Notes: generated from the sequence alone by a model not told the origin. A DNA stretch of 64,000 nt from Methanobrevibacter sp. (GCF_015062985.1 NZ_SUTI01000005.1:52328-116327), one strand, 5' to 3'. Positions 25,782 through 34,955 are shown, counted from the stretch's first letter. Translations and numbers: made by a program.

Positions 25782-26365
25782 ATTATATCTTCAACTGAAT
25801 TTAACAAATATGTAATGAATTGAGTTTTTGCACTTTCTTCAACAAATGCAGCAAGCATTTTAGCTTCTTTTAAGTTTTCACCGACACAAATCACACCATG
25901 ATTTTTTAATACCAATACATCCTCATTTTTAATGTTTTCACCAGCTTTTATGGCTAGTTCATCACTTCCCGGTTTTTCATAATCAACAGATGCTAAATAA
26001 GGTGAATTGATAGCTCCGAATCCTTCCAGTCTTTTGATTTTTTTGGATGAGAATGAAAATCCGGTTGCATATGGAGAATGGGTATGCACTATTGCATTGA
26101 CGTCAGATCTTTTTTTATAGATTTCAAGGTGCATATAGACCTCTGATGAAGGCTTACCTTTAGTCAATGTATTGCCCTCCATGTCAACCAACACGATATC
26201 TTCCTCATTCAAGTCTGACAGTGATTTTAAGGTCGGAGTTATTGCAACAATATCCTGATTGTTCTGTCTGAATTTTACACTTATGTTTCCAGCTTTTCCG
26301 CTGACCAAACCTTTGTCATAAATCTCATTTGAAACGTCAATAATTTCTGCAATATTCTTTTTCAT
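25778..26365 (-). CDS. fucA: Class II aldolase, fuculose-1-phosphate aldolase type
   Basis: This 195-residue zinc aldolase has GLVSGKAGNISVKF (residues 18-31), the zinc site AIVHTHSPYATGFS near 92-105 and VLKNHGVICVG near 150. The Methanocaldococcus homologue makes lactaldehyde from L-fuculose-1-phosphate or dihydroxyacetone phosphate plus lactaldehyde, a proposed route to lactate for coenzyme F420. That role would suit this methanogen and is inferred. The stop lies at the RHH gene's end. It follows the polymerase small subunit gene after 12 bases, so it may be in the same transcript. Confidence 0.87.
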   Translation of the reverse strand: MKKNIAEIIDVSNEIYDKGLVSGKAGNISVKFRQNNQDIVAITPTLKSLSDLNEEDIVLVDMEGNTLTKGKPSSEVYMHLEIYKKRSDVNAIVHTHSPYATGFSFSSKKIKRLEGFGAINSPYLASVDYEKPGSDELAIKAGENIKNEDVLVLKNHGVICVGENLKEAKMLAAFVEESAKTQFITYLLNSVEDII

Positions 26366-26377
26366 TATTAAACCTCA

Positions 26378-28036
26378 TTAAATGAATTTGAAATGTTTGT
26401 ATTTTCCTTTATGAAGAACAGGTACTTCAGCAGGGGTAGGTTCAATATTGTAGATTTTCTGGAATTCTGTTTGGGTCTGGAAAGTACCAGAATTGATTAA
26501 ATGAATGCCTTTGTATCTTCTGTAGGTGTTAATGTGAACATGTCCTGTATGAAATACGTCTGGAATTTCATCGATTACAAGATAATCTTCAAGTTCTGAA
26601 GCAAGTGGAGTTCTTTCACCATAAATAGGAGCTAAATGTCTTTTGTTAAGCAATTCTTCCATTAATAAATCATTTCTTTCATGTGAAAAGTCTTTGATAG
26701 CCATAACTAGATCATCGAAACTTCGTCCGTGGTATATCAGGACATTGATTCCGTCCAGTGAAACTATACCGGGATTTGAGATGAATTCCACATTGTCCAG
26801 TTCATATAACGCTTTAGCGTATTCTTCAGGAACGGCAGGCTGTGGTTCCGCGACTCTTGATGCATCGTGGTTTCCTGGGGCAATGATGATTTTGATGTCG
26901 CTTCTGATGTTTCCTAAAAATCTTGCAGCCTCGTTATATTGCTGTGTAATATCCTTGATGGCAAGTTCTTTTTCCTGGTTTGGATATACTCCAATACCAT
27001 CCACGATATCTCCGCCTATAATTAGATATTTTACATCTTCCGCAACTTTTCTCTGTTCTTCATTACCATATTCGCAGTTTATCCAGTCAATGAATCTTGA
27101 AAATGCATCTTCCAGAAATGTCAGGCTTCCAATGTGGACATCTGACAGGAATACGATTCCGAAGTCCATTTCCTTTTCAGGAATCCTAACAACTCCCGGA
27201 AAAATAATTTCCTGACCAAAAGCAAATCCTTTTTCACTCTTATTTGCTATAACACCAATCACTTCATCTTTTACGAGCTTTTCAGCATTGGCAAATAATT
27301 CTTCGTTTTTATTGGAGAACAGGATAGACATTGTTCCGGTGTCATCTTCGAATTCAACTATTTTATGACCATTTTTACTTGTTCTGATTTCTCGAACCAT
27401 TAAAATTAAGCTTAAGTTTTCTTGCGCATCATCAATATCGGCAATTTTTGTAAAGTTTCTTAGTTCCGGCCTTTTTGAAAGGATATTTGCGAGCTTTTCA
27501 TATCTGCTTTTAAAATAGGCAATAAGGTTTTCCAGCTCACCGCTGGTATATGATTTTTTACTTGTGTCCTGGATAATCTTGAAGTCATATTGCACATTGG
27601 TTTTTTGTTCATTTCTCTTGAACTTGATTTTTTCATCCTTGATTGTTTCTGATGCTTCTAGAATTTCCTTATTGACATGTTTTTCAACATTATCAGTATC
27701 CTTTTTAAGATTATCTATGGAATCAGTTTTTTCTATGGCTGCTTGTTGTGGTGTTTCTTTTGTTTTTTGAGTATTATTTTCAGCTGTTTTTTCTTCTTCA
27801 TTTATCAGTGTTTTTTGAGTTTTATCTTCAGTTTTTTTAATACCCATAATTTCGTCAACAGTATCGCCGCTAACTGATACCAAATCCTTTGATGTAAATT
27901 TATCACTTTTCAGCTTGACTATTAAAGAGGATGCAAAATTTGTGGAATCGTCTGCGTTAATAACTTTGTCATATGCTTCAGGTGATAGGTTTATTCCTTT
28001 TTTTGCAAATTTTAATAGAATTTTATTAGTTGACAT
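26378..28036 (-). CDS. polB: DNA polymerase D (PolII) small subunit DP1
   Basis: This 552-residue exonuclease subunit of the euryarchaeal replicative polymerase D has an N-terminal domain (1-75) and a charged low-complexity linker (about 75-160). An OB-fold (about 205-290) precedes the Mre11-like phosphoesterase. The metal motifs are visible: IVFLSDVHIGS, IIGGDIVDGIG, IIAPGNHDASR, LIYHGRSFDD and FHTGHVHINTYR. All ligands of the 3'-5' exonuclease appear intact. It is 3.8 kb from the origin. The large subunit polC is not in the window. Confidence 0.96.
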   Translation of the reverse strand: MSTNKILLKFAKKGINLSPEAYDKVINADDSTNFASSLIVKLKSDKFTSKDLVSVSGDTVDEIMGIKKTEDKTQKTLINEEEKTAENNTQKTKETPQQAAIEKTDSIDNLKKDTDNVEKHVNKEILEASETIKDEKIKFKRNEQKTNVQYDFKIIQDTSKKSYTSGELENLIAYFKSRYEKLANILSKRPELRNFTKIADIDDAQENLSLILMVREIRTSKNGHKIVEFEDDTGTMSILFSNKNEELFANAEKLVKDEVIGVIANKSEKGFAFGQEIIFPGVVRIPEKEMDFGIVFLSDVHIGSLTFLEDAFSRFIDWINCEYGNEEQRKVAEDVKYLIIGGDIVDGIGVYPNQEKELAIKDITQQYNEAARFLGNIRSDIKIIIAPGNHDASRVAEPQPAVPEEYAKALYELDNVEFISNPGIVSLDGINVLIYHGRSFDDLVMAIKDFSHERNDLLMEELLNKRHLAPIYGERTPLASELEDYLVIDEIPDVFHTGHVHINTYRRYKGIHLINSGTFQTQTEFQKIYNIEPTPAEVPVLHKGKYKHFKFI

Positions 28037-28214
28037 ATTAATTAAAATTTTATTTTCTATATTAATAAACTTTGAGAATTTGATTTTTGAATTTTTACTT
28101 TACCTTAAGAAATGGCCATTTGATATTAGTTATATTTATTATATATTAAAGATAGAAATTATCATATTATATTAAGTTTGTATTTAATTTAAATAAAATA
28201 ATGATTGTGATAAA

Positions 28215-28712
28215 ATGGCAAATAAAGTTGTTAGAATTATTTTAATTATTGTACTGTTTATCATATTCTTTGAAGTAGGTCTTTTCAGTTCATATACTAT
28301 TGTAACTGCAGAAGCTCCGAACGTTCAGGGATTGATAGAGATGCAAATAGATAAGGTTACAGGCTTATTAAATCCACAAAATGTTAATGATGCGTTAGTC
28401 AAAGATCCAACTCCAATTAACATTTCCAATAAAAAGGACGTCGGTCTGGCGATGGAGAATCTGACAAATGTTGACGGAGTCAATGTGGATTCAATGAACA
28501 TCACAACCCGTGATGAGCCTAACAGCAAAAACTTGACAGTCAATATTGAGGCATTGGGTTATGCTTCTCCTAATTCAACATCCGGACAAATTGTTATAAG
28601 CCAAACTCCATCATATAAAATTATAGCCAGTGCTGATGCTACATATAAGGATGCCGGAATTAGGGTTAAGACAAATACACTTGTTATTACATCTGTATTA
28701 AAATTATATTAG
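28215..28712 (+). CDS. Membrane-anchored hypothetical protein upstream of cbiH
   Basis: This 165-residue protein has one N-terminal transmembrane helix (RIILIIVLFIIFFEVGLFSS, about residues 6-25), then an extracytoplasmic domain of about 135 residues, mostly predicted beta-strands and rich in N, T and V. No cysteine and no known domain is seen. The stop is seven bases from the cbiH start, so they are probably co-transcribed. A role in metal or cofactor metabolism cannot be claimed from this alone. Confidence 0.75.
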   Translation: MANKVVRIILIIVLFIIFFEVGLFSSYTIVTAEAPNVQGLIEMQIDKVTGLLNPQNVNDALVKDPTPINISNKKDVGLAMENLTNVDGVNVDSMNITTRDEPNSKNLTVNIEALGYASPNSTSGQIVISQTPSYKIIASADATYKDAGIRVKTNTLVITSVLKLY

Positions 28713-28719
28713 GGATAAA

Positions 28720-29793
28720 ATGATTAATGTAATAGGAATCGGTCAAAATAGAGAAAATATGACTTTAGGAGCTTTAAAAGCTATTGAAGAGTCTGATGTT
28801 ATCATAGGTTATAAAAAATACATTAACCAAATTGAAGATTTGATTTCCGATAAGGAAATTGTCAAAAAGGGAATGGGCGATGAAATAGCTAGGGCGGAAT
28901 TTGCAATTCAAAAAAGCTTGGAAGGTCAAACAGTTTCATTGATCAGTTCCGGAGATCCCGGTGTTTTTGGAATGGCAAACGTGTTATACCAGATTGTTAG
29001 CAAATATGATGATGTGGAAATAAAGGTTTATCCGGGAGTTTCCGCACTCAATTATGCTTCATCCAAACTTGGTGCGCCTTTGCATGATTTTGCGGCAATT
29101 AGCTTAAGTAACATTTTAACCCCATTGTCCGAAATTGAAAAGAAATTAAGATATGCTCTTGAAGCGAATCTAATCGTGGCTATTTATAATCCTATTAGTA
29201 AAACTCGTAAGGAACCTTTCAGAAGATTTAAACAATGTGTTTTAGATATTAAGGGTGAAGATGCTTTAATAGGTATTGTGGATAGTACTTATGAACCTGC
29301 AAAGGAAACAATTGTCAAAGCTAAAGACTTGACAGAAGACATCGTTAATATGTCCTGTACATTAATCGTTGGAAATGATTTGACCTATATTCAAGACAAT
29401 AAGCTAATAACACCAAGAGGATATGTTATAAGGTCTAAAATCCATCCTTTATCACAAAATCATTATGAAAAATTCTTAAATGGAGAAGTTGCACACGGCC
29501 CTAATAGGGAATGTGAATTTTATCCTTGTCACTATGACGGCCAATATTGCGATTTCTGCTACTGTCCATTTTATCCATGCGGCGATTCCACAACAGGAGG
29601 AGAATGGATTAAAGGTAAAAACGTTTGGAACTGTAAGGAGTGCAGCTGGCTTCATGACAAGGACAGTGTCGAATGTTTAAGAGAACCTATTGAAAACATT
29701 TTAGAAGATGTTGAAGATTTAAAAACAAAGAAAAAAACTTTATTGAAACTTAGAAAAGCATGCTTATTAAAAACCAATCCAAATGATCTTTAG
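28720..29793 (+). CDS. cbiH: CbiH-type (precorrin-3B/cobalt-factor III C17) methyltransferase with cysteine-rich C-terminal domain
   Basis: This 357-residue protein has a tetrapyrrole methylase domain at about 1-245: VIGIGQNRENMTLGALKAIEESDVIIGYKKY is given here only by its ends VIGIGQN and VIIGYKKY, followed by SLISSGDPGVFGMA and VYPGVSALNYASSKLGAP. It adds the C17 methyl group and contracts the ring in cobamide synthesis. The C-terminal region at about 265-325 has roughly ten cysteines (CEFYPCHYDGQYCDFCYC, CPFYPCG, CKECSW), matching the cysteine-rich small domain seen in some archaeal CbiH and CbiX proteins. It may bind metal or an Fe-S cluster. Confidence 0.9.
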   Translation: MINVIGIGQNRENMTLGALKAIEESDVIIGYKKYINQIEDLISDKEIVKKGMGDEIARAEFAIQKSLEGQTVSLISSGDPGVFGMANVLYQIVSKYDDVEIKVYPGVSALNYASSKLGAPLHDFAAISLSNILTPLSEIEKKLRYALEANLIVAIYNPISKTRKEPFRRFKQCVLDIKGEDALIGIVDSTYEPAKETIVKAKDLTEDIVNMSCTLIVGNDLTYIQDNKLITPRGYVIRSKIHPLSQNHYEKFLNGEVAHGPNRECEFYPCHYDGQYCDFCYCPFYPCGDSTTGGEWIKGKNVWNCKECSWLHDKDSVECLREPIENILEDVEDLKTKKKTLLKLRKACLLKTNPNDL

Positions 29794-29804
29794 GGGAATT
29801 ATAA

Positions 29805-30410
29805 TTGTCAATTAAAAATCTTTTAATAGAAATGAAAAACATGTCGGAATTGATGGTCGACTTAGCGTATTCTGCTGTTTTATTCAATAGTAAAACCGCT
29901 GCAGAAGAAGTTATTACATTAGAAAATGAAGTTAATGCAATGAATTATGAAATTAAGAAAGAATCTTTAGTAGCCGCTCGATCATATGAAGATGCTGAAA
30001 AATTAACAGCATTGCTTGAAATTGCAGAAGCAACTGAAACTATGGCAAATGCGGCAAAAGATTTAGCTGATTTGGTCATAACAGGCTTTAAACCACATCC
30101 AGTATTTAAGATGGTTATGGAAGAATCAGATAAAAGTATTGCAAGAGTTGTAGTTGACGAATCATCAGACCTTGCAAACAATACATTAGGAGATTTGCTT
30201 TTAGTAAATCGTACAGGTATGAGAGTAATCTCCATCAGAAGAGGATCCTCCTGGATTTATGGACCTGATAAAAATACTACAATTTTGCCTGACGATACAT
30301 TAATTTTAAAAGGAACAGATGAAGGTGTGGATTTACTCGAAAAATTGGCATCCGGTTCCTGTTCACTTGATGATATTCCAGAAGAATTAGAAGAATTAGA
30401 AGAAGACTAG
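29805..30410 (+). CDS. PhoU-like/TrkA_C (RCK_C) domain regulatory protein
   Basis: This 201-residue cytoplasmic protein has a helical PhoU-like N-terminal half (about 1-105; LLIEMKNMSELMVDLAYSA and LEIAEATETMANAAKDLADL) and a C-terminal TrkA_C domain (about 115-190; LGDLLLVNRTGMRVISIRRG and ILPDDTLILKGTDEGVD). Such proteins gate cation channels or transporters in response to a ligand. The start is a TTG at 29805. The next gene encodes an MgtE-family transporter, a frequent archaeal pairing, so it probably regulates divalent cation flux. Confidence 0.85.
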   Translation: MSIKNLLIEMKNMSELMVDLAYSAVLFNSKTAAEEVITLENEVNAMNYEIKKESLVAARSYEDAEKLTALLEIAEATETMANAAKDLADLVITGFKPHPVFKMVMEESDKSIARVVVDESSDLANNTLGDLLLVNRTGMRVISIRRGSSWIYGPDKNTTILPDDTLILKGTDEGVDLLEKLASGSCSLDDIPEELEELEED

Positions 30411-30443
30411 GTTGTGAAAAAATGATTAAAGGTAGTGATATTT

Positions 30444-31706
30444 GTGAAAGAAAAACAGAAGAAGATTCGCACCTCACTATCTACTCAACCATTGGCTGAT
30501 TTTTATTCAGAGCATGATTATGTAATTAAAGAAGGATTGATTGCTCTTTTAATTTGTGCTATAGGTGATTTAATAGCTGGTATCATACTTGGAAAGATGA
30601 CATTTTTCCTTGAAACATTTCCTGGGTTATTAGTTATTATCCCTGGAGCTATTGGAATGAGAGGAAATATTTTCGGATCATTTGCTTCAAGATTATCCAC
30701 CAGCTTACACATCGGTTTGATATCACCTGAATTTGGTTTTTCAGAGGATTTAAACTATAATATCTTTTCATCCTTCGTTTTGACACTAGTCCTATCAATA
30801 TTTTTAGGAGTGGTTGGTAAGATATTCTGTATTTTCCTGAATTACCAGTCAATAAGCTTAATTGATTTTATATTAATCTGTACTATTGCAGGAATAATTT
30901 CCAACATAATAATGCTTCCTATAACCATGTTTGTTTCATTTAAAAGTTTTGAAAATGGTTGGGACCCGGACAATATTACTAGTCCAATCATTGCAGCTTT
31001 TGGAGATTTATTTACTTTACCGGCAATTATAATGTCCGTATTTATTTTACAGGCTTTGAGTGTTAATGCCATTGTTAAATACAGTATTCTTGTTATAATT
31101 TTAGTGGGTGTTGTTGTAAGTTTTGTTTATTGCTACAGATTATCCTATGAAACTAAGACAATATTAAAGCAATCCACACCTATTTTGCTTTTATGCTCCT
31201 TTTTAGGAGGTTCTGCAGGCGGAATATTGAACAGTTCAGTAGAGACCCTGCTTACCAATCCTAGTTTACTTACCTTATTGCCTCTATTTTCAGGTGAATG
31301 CGGAAGTCTGATTAGTATTTTAGGTGCAAGATTATCCTCTGGTCTTCACTCAGGGTTAGTCGAACCGTTATCCAAGCCTAAAGGCGAAGCTGTTCATAAT
31401 TTTATAATATGCTTCATATTGGCCATTATTGTTTTCCCATTCATTGGAATACTTGCTGAATCCTCATCAATTGCTTTTGGAGTGGCTGGTGTAGGTTTTG
31501 CTAGGATAATTGGAATCAGCGGACTTTCCGGCATTATTTTAGTCACAATCATGGTGTTCCTTGTTTATTATATCTCAACAATTTCCTATAACAAAAACTT
31601 GGATCCGGACAATATTGTAATCCCAATCTCAACTAGCGTGACAGATTCAATTTCAAGCTTGACTCTAATTTCTGTTTCCCTGCTGATATTGGGTGTTTTT
31701 GTTTAA
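30444..31706 (+). CDS. mgtE: MgtE/SLC41-family divalent cation transporter, duplicated membrane domain
   Basis: This roughly 420-residue integral membrane protein has about ten helices in two homologous halves. The half repeat shows as PGLLVIIPGAIGMRGNIFGSFASRLSTSLHIG (ends PGLLVII and SLHIG; about 60-90) and LLPLFSGECGSLISILGARLSSGLHSG (ends LLPLF and GLHSG; about 270-297). It has no N-domain or CBS domain, unlike bacterial MgtE, so the adjacent TrkA_C protein may supply regulation. GTG at 30444 is preferred because AAAGGT lies about ten bases upstream. GTG at 30435 is an alternative. Magnesium is the likely substrate. The 3' end overlaps the convergent pilin-like gene by four bases. Confidence 0.88.
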   Translation: MKEKQKKIRTSLSTQPLADFYSEHDYVIKEGLIALLICAIGDLIAGIILGKMTFFLETFPGLLVIIPGAIGMRGNIFGSFASRLSTSLHIGLISPEFGFSEDLNYNIFSSFVLTLVLSIFLGVVGKIFCIFLNYQSISLIDFILICTIAGIISNIIMLPITMFVSFKSFENGWDPDNITSPIIAAFGDLFTLPAIIMSVFILQALSVNAIVKYSILVIILVGVVVSFVYCYRLSYETKTILKQSTPILLLCSFLGGSAGGILNSSVETLLTNPSLLTLLPLFSGECGSLISILGARLSSGLHSGLVEPLSKPKGEAVHNFIICFILAIIVFPFIGILAESSSIAFGVAGVGFARIIGISGLSGIILVTIMVFLVYYISTISYNKNLDPDNIVIPISTSVTDSISSLTLISVSLLILGVFV

Positions 31707-32569
31707 TACCAGCATTTTAGGATTAGTTTGCATTCGTTCGTTATGAAATAACTGTAATCCAAATGATTTCTATCAAAGTTTTTAGGAACTGAAACAATCA
31801 CAGCCTTTGCTTTGGGCTTGTCGAGATGAACAAATACGATTTCACCCGTATCATTATGAAATATTATCTTTTCATTTATTGAAATCACATTTGAAGAGGC
31901 TGTTTGCCAGTTAATGTTTTTTTCTGCTGTAGTGCCGATACTGTATTTTAAATGATATTTTTCGCTCTCATCAACAATCAGATAATAATTTGAGCTTTTG
32001 AGATTGCCTTTAAATATTTTGAAATAGTTGCAGCTATGGGTGTTTTGGTCATGTTCATGATTGCACTTTCCATCATTTTGAAAATCTTTAATCACATACT
32101 TCTTGAAAAAATCACATTTGACTAACCTGTTGACTGAGTATATTATGCTGGATTCATCATCATGGCCGATTTTTACACTTGAAATAGTGCTCTTTTGCGG
32201 AATCAGTTCCATCGAAGATTTTATTTCAGAATGGAAAGAATTTTCTGTAATCAATTTTTTATAATTTTTTCCCAATGCATTAAATTTCGTATATGAAACT
32301 GAATTCGGAATAATTTGTCCATCTTCATTGATGATTGCAAGCCCGGGTGTTCCCTTTTCGTATTCATACCATTTGACAGGTTTTCCAGGATTGTTAATAA
32401 GATTGTCAACTACCTCGTTTATCAAAGTTTCAATGTTTCCCGTTTCTTGGCTTTTGATTATTTTATCGGTCGTGTTTTCAACCGATGTTAGGATTGCACC
32501 CAGTATTAATATGATTATCACTAGGACAACCGTTATTTCAATTGTGCTGCTTCCTTTATCATCCATCAT
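31703..32569 (-). CDS. Type IV pilin-like protein with Glu+5 prepilin signal
   Basis: This 288-residue protein starts MMDDKG, then SSTIEITVVLVIIILILGA. If cleaved after the glycine, the mature form begins SSTIE with glutamate at +5 and a hydrophobic helix, the class III (type IV prepilin) signal. The remaining 250 residues form an extracellular domain much larger than a major pilin, with a cysteine/histidine cluster (CNHEHDQNTHSC, about 183-194). It is translated from a start overlapping the previous gene by four bases. It is probably a minor pilin or pseudopilin-like component. No prepilin peptidase or assembly ATPase is in the window. Confidence 0.7.
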   Translation of the reverse strand: MMDDKGSSTIEITVVLVIIILILGAILTSVENTTDKIIKSQETGNIETLINEVVDNLINNPGKPVKWYEYEKGTPGLAIINEDGQIIPNSVSYTKFNALGKNYKKLITENSFHSEIKSSMELIPQKSTISSVKIGHDDESSIIYSVNRLVKCDFFKKYVIKDFQNDGKCNHEHDQNTHSCNYFKIFKGNLKSSNYYLIVDESEKYHLKYSIGTTAEKNINWQTASSNVISINEKIIFHNDTGEIVFVHLDKPKAKAVIVSVPKNFDRNHLDYSYFITNECKLILKCWY

Positions 32570-33504
32570 ATCAACCCATATTTTTTTCTGTGGGATTCAT
32601 CCAGAATTAGGCTATTCCAGTCATTTTCATCAATCTTTTTGCCATTATAATGGTCACTGAATACCACGTGATCGGAACAGGATAGTGATTCGTTCTTTAA
32701 GGGAGTATGTGTCTGGATAAAGACTTCAAAACCATAATGCGGACATTTTCCCTTTCCTTCCAATCTGCAGAGATAGCAGCTTCCGTCCGCACTTTCATGG
32801 AAATATCCGTTTTTGAGGCAATCATTCAGGACTCCGGGGTCGCCATGGTGAACATAGGGGTCATATGGGCATTTTTTAATAATCAGCGGTGCTGTTGCTT
32901 CAATGTATGATTCTGGAGAATCGAAGTTGTGTATAAGCATATAGGCTGACAGTGCTGTTTTATAATGTATTTTATTGTCATATGTTAGGATTCCGGAGGC
33001 TATTGTTAATTTGGCTATTGGCAACGGATCTCTCAAACCTTCAACGGATGCATTCTTTTCTATTATTTTTGAATATTTTTGCCCATCCTTTTCAGCGTCT
33101 AACTTTACCTTAAACAATACTTTCCATGGGCTGGCGGTGTTTTCTACAGACAGGGTCTTTGAGGTGATTTTCATGCCATATTTTTCTCCATATTCCTCAT
33201 TTTTTTCACTCAATTTTTTATCAAGGTTTTTTTTGATTTGGTTTTGGCTGTTTAGGACGGGCAATCCATTGTATACTTTTTGTGTTGCCTCTTCTATCGA
33301 TTCTCTTCCCAAAATCTCCAAATTTGATGTATAGTCTTCAATCATGTATTTAAAATTGTCATTTGACATGGAGTTGGTGTTTTTATTTTCAATATAATTC
33401 ATGCTTGTTATAACAAAAATACAGAGCAACAACAATGATACGACCAGTATAGCGGTTGTACCCACCATCAGGTTTCCCTTTGAGTCTATCTTTATCCTTT
33501 TCAT
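32566..33504 (-). CDS. Pilin-like protein without Glu+5, partner of the following gene
   Basis: This 312-residue protein starts MKRIKIDSKG, then NLMVGTTAILVVSLLLLCIFV, a prepilin-like helix that lacks glutamate at +5, as in GspK/PilX-type tip proteins. A coiled, charged stretch follows (about 45-110). The C-terminal third has eight or more cysteines (KKCPYDPY, NDCLKNGYF, SCYLCRLEGKGKCPHYG, SCSDH), which suggests disulfides or metal binding outside the cell. The function is unknown. It forms a two-gene unit with the gene at 31703. Confidence 0.7.
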   Translation of the reverse strand: MKRIKIDSKGNLMVGTTAILVVSLLLLCIFVITSMNYIENKNTNSMSNDNFKYMIEDYTSNLEILGRESIEEATQKVYNGLPVLNSQNQIKKNLDKKLSEKNEEYGEKYGMKITSKTLSVENTASPWKVLFKVKLDAEKDGQKYSKIIEKNASVEGLRDPLPIAKLTIASGILTYDNKIHYKTALSAYMLIHNFDSPESYIEATAPLIIKKCPYDPYVHHGDPGVLNDCLKNGYFHESADGSCYLCRLEGKGKCPHYGFEVFIQTHTPLKNESLSCSDHVVFSDHYNGKKIDENDWNSLILDESHRKKYGLI

Positions 33505-33673
33505 TTTTAAAAATTTAAAAGAATAGTTTTAAATTTGTTTTTGAACTGCGATTTTGTGATTTTGCACGTTGTTATTACATTTATTTTAAAAATGACAAAA
33601 TAGTAATAAAAAAAATAGTTATTTATATTATTTATTATAAATTATACATATTGAAAATAAATGGAGGATTTAC

Positions 33674-34072
33674 ATGTCAGATACTGTAAGAACATGGCGT
33701 CATATACAGCAAAGATATAATCTTATTGGTTCCAAATGTACTACCTGTGGTGAATTGTTTTTCCCATCTCGTGTAGTATGTCCTAATTGTAGGAGAAAAG
33801 GGAACTTAGAACCTTTCCAATTTTCAGGAAAAGGTAAAATTCACACTTTTTCAATAATTAGATCTGCACCAGATGACTTTAAAAAAGCAGCTCCATACGC
33901 TGTAGCTGTAATTGAACTTGAAGAAGGTGCAAAATTAACTTCACAACTTGTTGATTGTGACGTTGATGATATTGAAATCGGTGACGATGTAGAAATGGTA
34001 TTTAGAAGAGTAAGAGAGGATGGAGAAGACGGAGTAATTTCTTATGGATACAAATTCAAAGTTATCAAATGA
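33674..34072 (+). CDS. DUF35/OB-fold and zinc-ribbon protein
   Basis: This 132-residue protein has an N-terminal helix then a rubredoxin-like zinc ribbon CTTCGELFFPSRVVCPNC (near 21-38), followed by an OB-fold (about 50-130; GKGKIHTFSIIRSAPDDF, YAVAVIELEEGAKLTSQLVD). In archaea, DUF35 proteins bridge acetoacetyl-CoA thiolase and HMG-CoA synthase in isoprenoid synthesis. Here neither partner gene is adjacent. GGAGG lies seven to eleven bases before the ATG. The 3' end overlaps the next gene by 29 bases in another frame. Confidence 0.9.
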   Translation: MSDTVRTWRHIQQRYNLIGSKCTTCGELFFPSRVVCPNCRRKGNLEPFQFSGKGKIHTFSIIRSAPDDFKKAAPYAVAVIELEEGAKLTSQLVDCDVDDIEIGDDVEMVFRRVREDGEDGVISYGYKFKVIK

Positions 34073-34955
34073 TACTGCTGTAATTTTAGTAAGTCATGGC
34101 AGTACTTTACCTTATGCCGAAGAGGTTTTCACTGAAATTAAGGAAAAATTCATCGACAAATCAGGTTTTGCAGCAGAAATCGGATATATGAAAGTATCCG
34201 AGCCTACAATTGCTGGAGCCGTTGAAATCTTAAAGGAAGAAGTAGATGATTTGAAAAGGATTATTGCTCTTCCAGTGTTTTTAGCTCCTGGTATTCACAC
34301 AAGAATTGATATACCTCAACTGCTGGGCCTTGAACCGTTGGAAGTTGATCCGAGATGTCCTGATGGAAATTATCCGGATGATCATTATTTGTCAATTGCT
34401 GACGATGTTGATTTTGATGGAGACATTGAACTTTTGGATTCAATCGGTCCTCGTGATGAACTTTTAGATATAATCGATAAAAGAATTTCACAAGCTTTAT
34501 CAGAATCTAAATTGGATGAAGATGCAAAAACTGGAATTTTGCTTGTTACTCATGGTTCCAGATTGAATTACAATAAGGAATTTGCAACTGCATTATACGG
34601 TAAATTTGAAAAAACCTGTGACTTGCCATCTAGCTTCGGATTTATGGAATTATGCGGTCCTAGCATCCCGGAATCCATTAATAAATTAGTGGATGAAAAT
34701 GATTTGGAAAGATTAGTAGTTATCCCGGTATTTATTGCTCCTGGAATGCACACTACTCATGATATTCCGCATATCTTAGGGTTTTTGGAAGAACATGAAC
34801 ACTCACACAGTCATTCCCATGGCCATGGTGACCATGATCATGTGCATGATTTAACTCCGGTCGAGTTTGATGGAGAGATTTTATATCCAGAGCCTATTAA
34901 GGCAGATGACATTTTAATAGATATCTTAATTTCAATGTTAAATGAAAAATTATAG
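34044..34955 (+). CDS. cfbA: Two-domain CbiX-type sirohydrochlorin chelatase
   Basis: This 303-residue protein has two tandem CbiX domains: AVILVSHGSTLPYAEEVF (about 12-29) with LPVFLAPGIHTRIDIPQLLG, and ILLVTHGSRLNYNKEF (about 170-185) with IPVFIAPGMHTTHDIPHILG. The metal-binding histidines are in SHGS, GIHT, THGS and GMHT. A His-rich loop (HEHSHSHSHGHGDHDHVH) follows the second domain. It inserts Co or Ni into sirohydrochlorin, for cobamides or F430. The start at 34044 has GGAG nine bases upstream inside the DUF35 gene. Confidence 0.88.
   Translation: MDTNSKLSNDTAVILVSHGSTLPYAEEVFTEIKEKFIDKSGFAAEIGYMKVSEPTIAGAVEILKEEVDDLKRIIALPVFLAPGIHTRIDIPQLLGLEPLEVDPRCPDGNYPDDHYLSIADDVDFDGDIELLDSIGPRDELLDIIDKRISQALSESKLDEDAKTGILLVTHGSRLNYNKEFATALYGKFEKTCDLPSSFGFMELCGPSIPESINKLVDENDLERLVVIPVFIAPGMHTTHDIPHILGFLEEHEHSHSHSHGHGDHDHVHDLTPVEFDGEILYPEPIKADDILIDILISMLNEKL

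Noticed and set aside
32173..32184. TTACACTTGAAA inside a pilin-like gene
   Set aside because: Exact core, but it is in coding sequence and the extension is imperfect (GTGCTCT). I do not count it as an ORB without binding data.
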